Below, in pieces: positions 39,924-46,420 of a stretch of DNA of 64,000 nucleotides (position 1 is its first letter; each line of letters begins with the position of its first letter). Origin of the DNA: Pseudoalteromonas aurantia 208 (GTDB taxonomy: Bacteria; Pseudomonadota; Gammaproteobacteria; Enterobacterales; Alteromonadaceae); contig NZ_AQGV01000012.1 of assembly GCF_014858725.1 (NCBI RefSeq), positions 558,001-622,000 on the forward strand, written 5' to 3'. Both the position numbers and the translations under genes were made by a program. Under the pieces are notes generated by a model that had not been told where the DNA came from, ran no database searches, and was given only the letters and a program-made list of their open reading frames with translations.

Positions 39924-40709
39924 ATGGCATTAGAACAAGATATCGCAAACTTGGTTGAATCAACTAATCAACTCACGTCAGTAATTGACAATAAAGCAAA
40001 AACCATCGATGCAAAAATGGCACAACTTGACAGCCGCGTAGCAGCCAAAGAAGCGCAAGTTGAGCAATTTATTCAAGATGCAATGCCCGAAACACGCTAT
40101 GAGCAAACTATTACGATTGGCGGCTCTAAAGATTATTTATATCCGGTTTGGTGGGCCTTTCCAGATAATAGTTTTGGCACTGGAAAGTTAACTATTCATC
40201 GTAACTATGCATGGAATGGTGGTGTAACAGAAAGGCCACTACATGCTAATCAGCCACATCAAGCTGCGTTACTTTTAGAGCTTGAAGGTAATGCAACGAG
40301 TTGGAGTGGTGATGCTAATTACATGAACATAAAGCGCTTTAGTGAGCGTTATTCGAATGTAGCAAGTCATGTAAGTTATGCAATGTACTGTAATGCTGAG
40401 AAAGTAAATCCAGATAAGCCAATATATAGTGGAAGCACTGATGGGGGCTTTGGTGCCTGGTATCGGTCGGGTTCTGGTTTGTATTTACGTGGTGGCGGCT
40501 TGACGTATCGGATCACGAAAAACTGGGCTGGGGATGTTAGTTATCATGACGGTAGCGATAATTTACGTCGAGTGCTGCGAGAAGTAGAACTTGACGCTTG
40601 GTCTGTGCGCTGGTTTGCTGAGCCATTACCTTTTAGTGAGTTGCAAGCACCCATTGCCAATACCATTCCTTATGTGAATCACCCTTATACGCCTACAGCT
40701 GCTCAATAA
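39924..40709 (+). CDS. Tail fibre A (module 1), short adapter-type
   Basis: A 261-aa protein. Residues 1-55 are a helical/coiled-coil adapter beginning MALEQDIANLVESTNQLT, shared with fibres B and C. The remaining about 200 residues are unlike them and glycine/aromatic-rich (GGSKDYLYPVWWAF, SGSGLYLRGGGLTYR), as expected of a receptor-binding tip. The gene lies 12 bp after the collar gene and is followed by a small chaperone-like gene. Confidence 0.75.
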   Translation: MALEQDIANLVESTNQLTSVIDNKAKTIDAKMAQLDSRVAAKEAQVEQFIQDAMPETRYEQTITIGGSKDYLYPVWWAFPDNSFGTGKLTIHRNYAWNGGVTERPLHANQPHQAALLLELEGNATSWSGDANYMNIKRFSERYSNVASHVSYAMYCNAEKVNPDKPIYSGSTDGGFGAWYRSGSGLYLRGGGLTYRITKNWAGDVSYHDGSDNLRRVLREVELDAWSVRWFAEPLPFSELQAPIANTIPYVNHPYTPTAAQ

Positions 40710-40772
40710 GTATCTGACGTTACAGTCGGTGTTAATGCAGAAAGCACAAAGTAAGAAAATGAAGGATTAATA

Positions 40773-41084
40773 ATGATTTTAGAGAAACTCACGGTAGCAG
40801 GAAACGATATGGTCAATGTCCCTGCTGAAGAAAAAACCTTGCTTGATTTAGGTGTTGCGCAAGCGGATGTTGCAGGGCTTATTGCACAGGCAAAGCAAGC
40901 GCAATTAGAGGCTCAGTGCCAACATGCACGCAGCTTTGCTTATCAGGCGAAATCAGACGGCTTAGCGTTTGATTACCTTGCCGCTCAAGCGGAGTTTGGC
41001 GAACAAAGTGCCCAAGCAGAAGCGGCTAAAGCAACATGGCTTACGGCTCGTAAATCAATAAAGGCGCATTATCCAAAACCTTAA
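40773..41084 (+). CDS. Putative fibre assembly chaperone A
   Basis: A 103-aa helical, Ala/Gln-rich protein. Its last about 50 residues (RSFAYQAKSDGLAFDYLAAQ, FGEQSAQAEAAKATWL) align with those of the chaperone at 42120. Small genes directly after fibre genes in P2-like tails (gpG) are fibre chaperones; the same role is inferred here from position. Confidence 0.65.
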   Translation: MILEKLTVAGNDMVNVPAEEKTLLDLGVAQADVAGLIAQAKQAQLEAQCQHARSFAYQAKSDGLAFDYLAAQAEFGEQSAQAEAAKATWLTARKSIKAHYPKP

Positions 41085-41114
41085 AGTTTAAACTTTTTAA
41101 CGAGCACTAACTAG

Positions 41115-41138
41115 ACCCACCTTTTGGTGGGTTTTTTT
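41115..41138 (+). terminator. Strong Rho-independent terminator inside the fibre array
   Basis: ACCCACC, TTTT, GGTGGGT at 41115-41132 followed by six or more Ts. It separates fibre unit A from unit B. Confidence 0.92.
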
Positions 41139-41235
41139 ATGCTCATTTACTCGAGCCATACGTAGTCGTATTACATACATTGTTTACTTAACAATAAGTG
41201 AATACAGGTTGGCTCATTATTATGGAGAAAATAAT

Positions 41236-42117
41236 ATGGCATTAGAACAAGACATTGCTGATCTCATAAAATCAGCCAACCAACTCACAGACACCGTTGA
41301 CGGTAAAGTCCAAGATATCACCGCGCATTTAAACCAAAAAAAGCAAGAGATTGACACCAAACTCACTGCCAAAGAGCAAGCTGTAGACGCAAAAATTGCC
41401 AGCTTTCAAAAAGCACTGCCGCTTGGGCCAAACATGTTGTCAGACACCAAACATTTTGCATACATCAACGCAGGTCAACCAGAAGGTACGGCAGTTGACG
41501 TATTACAATCACATGCCGCCCCATGGAGTTGCTTTTATTATCAAGGCACAGAAGGGGTAAGTACGGTAACTAAACTCAACACAAGCATGTTGGCACAGCA
41601 TGGGCTTTCGCCAAATGATGATTTTAAGACGCGGGCTTTAGGAGACTATCGCTCAGAATCAAATACATATTATGGTACTGATTTCAAAGTGGTGGTATTT
41701 GATGTAGAAATCACGAAAGGCAGAGAAACCGATGCAAATAATGGTCTCTTATTCGTTATTAACCAAGGTTGCCCCACTTTTACTGGATGGACTCGAGGCG
41801 AATTTTTAACCCAAGCTAGCTGTTGGGTAAATGTACTTGAAGTAAGCGGTAATATGAAGTTTTATCCTTCTTCAAATCGCTCTGCATCAATTAGAGTCGA
41901 CAACTCTGATCTGAACAAAGGCTGGCAGTATAAGCACGCAACGAGAGCTGGTTGGGGTGGATGCCATCAACCTATATTTTCAGGCCTTGGTAAAATGAAA
42001 GTGGCGATTGCATTGCCATATATAGGGATGGGCGACCATGGCGATAACATGATCTGGGCTGATAGCGTTGGCCACCCATATTCTCACGTTGGCCCAACCG
42101 TTGTTGAAGGAGCATAA
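41236..42117 (+). CDS. Tail fibre B (module 1), short adapter-type
   Basis: A 293-aa protein. It starts MALEQDIADLIKSANQLTDT, the same adapter as fibres A and C, followed by a charged coiled coil (LNQKKQEIDTKLTAKEQAV) and an unrelated C-terminal domain with aromatic residues. The C-terminal YIGMGDHGDNMIWADS segment is similar in layout to that of fibre C. ATG 41236 with GGAGAAA upstream is chosen over a TTG-started frame from 41209. Confidence 0.75.
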   Translation: MALEQDIADLIKSANQLTDTVDGKVQDITAHLNQKKQEIDTKLTAKEQAVDAKIASFQKALPLGPNMLSDTKHFAYINAGQPEGTAVDVLQSHAAPWSCFYYQGTEGVSTVTKLNTSMLAQHGLSPNDDFKTRALGDYRSESNTYYGTDFKVVVFDVEITKGRETDANNGLLFVINQGCPTFTGWTRGEFLTQASCWVNVLEVSGNMKFYPSSNRSASIRVDNSDLNKGWQYKHATRAGWGGCHQPIFSGLGKMKVAIALPYIGMGDHGDNMIWADSVGHPYSHVGPTVVEGA

Positions 42118-42119
42118 CC

Positions 42120-42419
42120 ATGGCGCTATTAAAACAAATCTCTACACAAACTAATTTTGCGGGCGGTATTAAAGACTTAGCCCATGGCGCGCACATTGCC
42201 GAAGAAGCCGGCGTTGCCGCCGATGATTTTGAAGTGATTTTTAATACTGATGAAGTACAAACGCTACGAAGAAAAAGCTATAGCGCACAAAGCGACTATT
42301 TGTTCTTTGATTATATGGCTGCCGTCGCTGAATTTGGTGATACATCGGCACAAGCGAGTACAGCAAAAACGGCTTGGTTAGCACAACGAGAAGCGGTTAA
42401 AACACAATTTCCAAAATAA
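42120..42419 (+). CDS. Putative fibre assembly chaperone B
   Basis: A 99-aa protein three bases after fibre B. The C-terminal half (RRKSYSAQSDYLFFDYMAAV, FGDTSAQASTAKTAWLAQRE) is clearly paralogous to chaperone A; the N-terminal half differs, as expected if it contacts its own fibre tip. Confidence 0.65.
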   Translation: MALLKQISTQTNFAGGIKDLAHGAHIAEEAGVAADDFEVIFNTDEVQTLRRKSYSAQSDYLFFDYMAAVAEFGDTSAQASTAKTAWLAQREAVKTQFPK

Positions 42420-42423
42420 CTGA

Positions 42424-42449
42424 CTTATAAAACCACCTCGTTTTATAAG
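42424..42449. other. Perfect 10-bp inverted repeat after chaperone B
   Basis: CTTATAAAAC and GTTTTATAAG flank a 6-base loop. No T-tract follows, so it may be an operator or RNA hairpin rather than a terminator. A true terminator lies 47 bp further on. Confidence 0.6.
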
Positions 42450-42495
42450 CGAACTGAAATTGATCAAACACAATCAACTTTTTATTGTATACATA

Positions 42496-42517
42496 GCCCG
42501 CTTTTGCGGGCTTTTTT
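42496..42517 (+). terminator. Second strong terminator inside the fibre array
   Basis: GCCCGC, TTTT, GCGGGC at 42496-42511 followed by TTTTTT. It lies only 35 bp before the start of fibre C, leaving no room for a promoter between. Confidence 0.92.
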
Positions 42518-42552
42518 GTATGCGTTTTTTTAAATGTATGGAGAAAATACAC

Positions 42553-43320
42553 ATGGCGTTAGAACAAGATATTGCCAAACTCATTGAGGCTTCAAATGAC
42601 CTCACCACCATTGTGGATAACAAAATTCAAGACATAGATAACAAAGTGCTGTCAGCTAAAAGCACCGTTGATGGCTATATTAATCAAGTGAATAACTATA
42701 TTGATTCAACCCGAGGCAAGCAGTCTCATTTTCGTTTAACTAAAAACCAAGCTTTACTACCAAACAGTGATAGTACATTCCCGCTTAATTGGAGCGGGGG
42801 ATTTGTTAAAAGTGCTAAAGTTGTTGAGACTGTTGTTACAGGCTCTTTGCCAGAACAACGATCCGCTCTTGCTCGTGAGTTTCTTCAAGCGATTAACTCA
42901 GATCGACAGCATTTCGCTGGGAGCTTTAAGATATGGGAGTTTGAGTACTACCCAAATCGCCGAGGTGAAAATCAAGGGCAAGCAGCATATTTAATGTATC
43001 AGTATAGTAGACGAACCACTGTATCTACGGCTGCTGCCATAGTTAAACATATTAAAGGAGTGGTACCTAATGGTTACTGGTGTCAAGGTCTTGAGGCCAA
43101 TCAACCAGCAAAATTATGTGGTCAACTGCTAAGTCATTCTGGGCGTAACAGTTACACCCATTGTCACCCATATGTAAATGGCATGGGAAAACCTGAAACA
43201 GAAACAGGCATTATTCAAGTTGCATTGCCAGCAGTGGTAACTGGAGATGTCGATTTAACCAATAAGGAATGGGGGCAGTTTGCATATTTAGGTGATGCTG
43301 ACCAACCTGCGTATAATTAA
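42553..43320 (+). CDS. Tail fibre C (module 1), short adapter-type
   Basis: A 255-aa protein starting MALEQDIAKLIEASNDLTTI, the third copy of the adapter, then a short coiled coil and an unrelated tip (FRLTKNQALLPNSD, WEFEYYPNRRGENQG). The end ALPAVVTGDVDL resembles fibre B. ATG 42553 with GGAGAAA upstream is preferred; the longer frame from 42460 runs through the terminator. Confidence 0.75.
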   Translation: MALEQDIAKLIEASNDLTTIVDNKIQDIDNKVLSAKSTVDGYINQVNNYIDSTRGKQSHFRLTKNQALLPNSDSTFPLNWSGGFVKSAKVVETVVTGSLPEQRSALAREFLQAINSDRQHFAGSFKIWEFEYYPNRRGENQGQAAYLMYQYSRRTTVSTAAAIVKHIKGVVPNGYWCQGLEANQPAKLCGQLLSHSGRNSYTHCHPYVNGMGKPETETGIIQVALPAVVTGDVDLTNKEWGQFAYLGDADQPAYN

Positions 43321-43332
43321 GGAGAGAATATA

Positions 43333-43791
43333 ATGGCTAAATTAAAAGTAAATAATCAGATAGTAGATCAATTTTATGACTTCGGTACACCGCCTGACGC
43401 AACCATGCAACTAGTGCATGAACAGTTCGGGGAAAGCGCAACCTATGTTGTTGAACTGACTGAACTTGAAGAAATAGCTCTATCAAAAGCAGCTAAACGG
43501 GCAGACATCACCACACAAGTGGCTGATACTGACTCATTGCTTGGTACAACCTCAGACACCACGCACTTACTCCTTAACGAACTCAGCGGCTTTATTAATA
43601 AGCTTAACAAAGCCACCACATTGGCAGAAGTGCGAGCATCAGCCACGTCATTACAATCAGCAATTGGCCACATTGAGGCAGACGTGGCTGCTGGGTCATT
43701 AACGTTCCCGTATCAAAGCAAAGGTCAGCAAAGCGTAATGGATGAAATATCAGCGCGCGCCACTGCGGTTAACCAAGTGCTTAGTAAGTAA
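43333..43791 (+). CDS. Putative fibre-associated protein / chaperone C
   Basis: A 152-aa helical protein 12 bp after fibre C. It does not resemble chaperones A and B clearly. The centre (LLNELSGFINKLNKATTLAE) and C-terminus are helical. Its place in the cassette suggests a fibre-assembly role; no domain is recognised. Confidence 0.5.
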   Translation: MAKLKVNNQIVDQFYDFGTPPDATMQLVHEQFGESATYVVELTELEEIALSKAAKRADITTQVADTDSLLGTTSDTTHLLLNELSGFINKLNKATTLAEVRASATSLQSAIGHIEADVAAGSLTFPYQSKGQQSVMDEISARATAVNQVLSK

Positions 43792-43833
43792 ACCTCAGCA
43801 ATACCATATTGGTGATAATGGCTGCGTATCACG

Positions 43834-43871
43834 TTGCCCGTAAGACCACCACAAGTAGGTGTTACGGGCAA
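43834..43871. other. Large perfect hairpin after module 1
   Basis: TTGCCCGTAA at 43834-43843 and TTACGGGCAA at 43862-43871 pair over 10 bp with an 18-base loop and no T-tract. It may be an RNA-processing or weak termination signal at the module boundary. Confidence 0.5.
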
Positions 43872-43909
43872 GGTGTTTGGCCATTAACAATACGATATAG
43901 CGAGTGTTT

Positions 43910-43973
43910 AGTTTAACGAATTCTTAGTTTTACAAATTATGAGTTTAACAAATTATGAGTTTAACGAATTTTA
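43910..43973 (+). repeat. Four-copy 16-bp tandem repeat across the J2 start codon
   Basis: Units at 43910, 43926, 43942 and 43958 follow the pattern AGTTTAACAAATTATG with a few changes. The J2 start ATG is the end of unit 3. The end of unit 2 gives a second ATG at 43939 that opens an out-of-frame 11-codon ORF stopping at 43972-43974. Confidence 0.85.
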
Positions 43974-44974
43974 GCGCCATCGAACTCAACCAACTTCCCA
44001 CGCCAAGCCTTGTAGAGTCTCTTAGCTTTGACGCCATAAGCAGTGCGATACTTGCAGATTACAAAACCCGTTTTCCAGATGCGCAGCTGAATTTTGCCAG
44101 CGATCCAGTAATAAAACTCATTGAGTGTTTTGCTTATCGAGAGTTATTAGTAAGAGCACGCATCAATGAAGGGGCCGAAGCGGTTTTATTGGCAAAAGCC
44201 ACCCGCACTGAGCTGGACTATTTAGGGCAACGATTTGGTGTAAAAAGAGCGGTAAGAGCAGGGGTTGATCAGGTAAATAACGTCAATAGTGTCGCGAGTG
44301 ATGATTCAAGCGCATTTGAAAGCGATGAACGTTTTCGTACTCGCATTAAACTGGCTTTAGAAGGGTTTAGCACCGCAGGACCCGTTGGGGCGTATGCGTT
44401 TCATAGTTACAAGGCGTCTTCACATATAAAAGATGTATTTATTGAAGCGCCAGAGTTTGTGATGCAAGCGCCACCCTCAGCCATGGCTGAGCAATTACCC
44501 AGTGGAACTATGCTGCTTAAAAACACCTATAGTGCCGACTTAACCACCCCCATGCCCGGTGATGTTGCTATTACATTATTATCTGATGAAGGGAATGGCA
44601 CGCCATCAAATGCTGTTTTACAGGCGGTTGAGCAACACTTAAATCAAGATGATATTCGCCCACTCACAGATAGAGTGAATTTGCTGGAACCCCACATTTT
44701 CGACTTTGAAGTGAAAGCAAAACTGCATTTATACCCGGGTTTAAATGCCGATGAAATATGCGCCGAGTCACAGGCGGCATGTCAAACGTGGCTCAATACT
44801 CATCATAAGCTTGGCCATGATATTTCACTCTCTGGGTTATATGCTGTGTTGCATAGCGCGGGGGTGCAGCGAGTAGAATTAATTAGCCCCACAGCCGATA
44901 TTGTGGTTGCACAAAATCAAGCGGCATATTGCACGCAACTAACGGTTTCTGTAGAGGCGCAGCGCAATGTCTAA
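43955..44974 (+). CDS. Baseplate wedge protein J, copy 2
   Basis: A 339-aa P2 gpJ homologue, 65 residues longer than copy 1. It shares LNQLPTPSLVESLSFDAI, SDPVIKLIECFAYRELLVRARIN, LDYLGQRFGVKR, ESDERFRTRIKLALEG and NQDDIRPLTDRV. The extra length lies in two insertions (near AGVDQVNNVNSVASDD and APPSAMAEQLPSG). No Shine-Dalgarno is visible; the ATG lies in a 16-bp tandem repeat. It overlaps I2 by 8 bp. Confidence 0.9.
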   Translation: MSLTNFSAIELNQLPTPSLVESLSFDAISSAILADYKTRFPDAQLNFASDPVIKLIECFAYRELLVRARINEGAEAVLLAKATRTELDYLGQRFGVKRAVRAGVDQVNNVNSVASDDSSAFESDERFRTRIKLALEGFSTAGPVGAYAFHSYKASSHIKDVFIEAPEFVMQAPPSAMAEQLPSGTMLLKNTYSADLTTPMPGDVAITLLSDEGNGTPSNAVLQAVEQHLNQDDIRPLTDRVNLLEPHIFDFEVKAKLHLYPGLNADEICAESQAACQTWLNTHHKLGHDISLSGLYAVLHSAGVQRVELISPTADIVVAQNQAAYCTQLTVSVEAQRNV

Positions 44975-45884
44975 TAGCGATGAACGTCCAACCAAGTTAA
45001 CGCTTGCTAATAGCTCATTGCTTGAGTCGTCATTGCTTGAAGCCAGCGCACGCCTTGAAGACATACCTGTTCAGTTAAAGCATCTTTGGGACCCAAATAA
45101 TTGCCCAGCACACTTTTTATCTTGGCTTGCCCATGGTTTAAGTGTTGACGCATGGGACAGTGCGTGGCCTGAGCATATTCAGCGTCAAGTGATTGCAGCC
45201 AGCGTACCAAATCACCGTATTAAAGGAACGGTCGGGGCGCTAAAGCAATCCCTCAATGCACTCGATGCAGACTTAGAACTACAAGAGTGGTGGCAAATCG
45301 GTGGCCCACCACACAGCGCCCGCGTATTGGCTTTGGCTAAAAACAACTTAGATGAACAGGGCGCAAGCTTTATCACTCCTAAGTTGCAAGCACAGCTGTG
45401 GCAGGCAATTGCTGCCAACAAGCCTTGCAGAACGCAAATTGACTTTCAGATTGGCAATATTCAGCAAAATAACGTGTATTTGGCGGCCGCAGGGCAAAGC
45501 ACCACGGTAAAAACCAATCACCTCGCGCAACGTGTTGATGGCGAGTTTGATACCAGTTATGTCACGTTACAAAGCGTGATCAGCACTTATGAAATTGGCA
45601 CCGGGCGGTTAGCGCAAAACGCCGATGACCAATTCGATTTAAGTCATATCACAGTACAAGGTGTAGCCAGTAACTATGAAATAGGCACCGGGCAGTTACA
45701 GCAAAATGCCGATGACCAGTTCGATTTAAGTCATATCACAGTACAAAGTGCAGCCAGCAATTATGCAATAGGCATGGCGCAGTTGCAGCAACATGCTGAT
45801 GGAGAGTTTGCGCTTTGCCAAACTTATGTTGCTAACACCACACACACCACCACATTTCAAACTTCATACATGGAAATTCTATGA
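44967..45884 (+). CDS. Tail protein I, copy 2, with 29-residue tandem repeats
   Basis: Residues 1-165 match gpI (FLSWLAHGLSVDAWDSAWP, HRIKGTVGALKQSLNALDA, EWWQIGG). After about residue 185 come three to four tandem 29-aa units (pattern LxQNADDQFDLSHITVQ, then ASNYEIGTGQ), encoded by 87-bp DNA repeats that are nearly identical in the middle copies. The 305-aa total far exceeds P2 gpI. The repeats may form a beta-structured adapter; that is inference. It overlaps the collar 2 gene by ATGA. Confidence 0.88.
   Translation: MSNSDERPTKLTLANSSLLESSLLEASARLEDIPVQLKHLWDPNNCPAHFLSWLAHGLSVDAWDSAWPEHIQRQVIAASVPNHRIKGTVGALKQSLNALDADLELQEWWQIGGPPHSARVLALAKNNLDEQGASFITPKLQAQLWQAIAANKPCRTQIDFQIGNIQQNNVYLAAAGQSTTVKTNHLAQRVDGEFDTSYVTLQSVISTYEIGTGRLAQNADDQFDLSHITVQGVASNYEIGTGQLQQNADDQFDLSHITVQSAASNYAIGMAQLQQHADGEFALCQTYVANTTHTTTFQTSYMEIL
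45522..45821 (+). repeat. 87-bp tandem repeat in the I2 gene
   Basis: Units begin at 45522, 45609, 45696 and 45783, an exact 87-bp period (29 codons). Units 2 and 3 are nearly identical over the GATGACCA to CAGTACAA stretch; units 1 and 4 are divergent. Codon-length periodicity would allow in-frame copy-number change. Confidence 0.9.
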
Positions 45885-46420
45885 ATACTTATCAACCTAT
45901 AATTACGCAAGCTGGCTTAAATAAAGCGGTTAATGCGAAGGAAAAGGGGTTGAGTGTACACCTCAGCCATATCGCGATTGGCGATAGGGGGTATACGCCA
46001 AACAAAAATGACACAGCCCTGAAAAATGAAAAAGACCGAGTAGAGACGGGTGACGCTACCGACTACAAAAATGGTCAGTTTCGCGTGTCGGGTAAATTCA
46101 CCAGCGACACCGACTATGCAGTACGAGAGGTCGGCTTTTTTTTATCAGACGGAACCTTATTTGCCCTTTGGTCACATCCTGAAAATGTGCTTTTTTACCT
46201 CACCCCCATGGCAACGGTTGTGCAGGGGTTTGACTTATTACTCAGTGCCGCGCCACACGACGCCATTACCGTCACCCACAATGGCGACTTAAAAATGTAT
46301 TACGACGACGTGTTTATGCAAATGACCCAAGTACAAACTGAAATGCTGACTGCACAAACGCAAACTAACACCAATATCGTCAATCTTTATCAACAATTAG
46401 CCGAAAAAGGACTTTTATAA
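45881..46420 (+). CDS. Stand-alone tail-collar fibre protein, module 2
   Basis: A 179-aa collar-domain protein like that at 39384: YQPIITQAGLNKAVNAKEKG, IAIGDRGYTPNKNDTAL, VREVGFFLSDGTLFALWSHP, QGFDLLLSAAP. It ends in a heptad-like helix (MTQVQTEMLTAQTQTNTNIV ... LAEKGLL). The start overlaps I2 (ATGA) and the stop overlaps fibre D (TAATG), so all three are translationally coupled. Confidence 0.87.
   Translation: MNTYQPIITQAGLNKAVNAKEKGLSVHLSHIAIGDRGYTPNKNDTALKNEKDRVETGDATDYKNGQFRVSGKFTSDTDYAVREVGFFLSDGTLFALWSHPENVLFYLTPMATVVQGFDLLLSAAPHDAITVTHNGDLKMYYDDVFMQMTQVQTEMLTAQTQTNTNIVNLYQQLAEKGLL

Noticed and set aside
43834..43871. Hairpin considered as a Rho-independent terminator
   Set aside because: The stem is good but no T-tract follows and the loop is 18 bases; recorded only as a hairpin.
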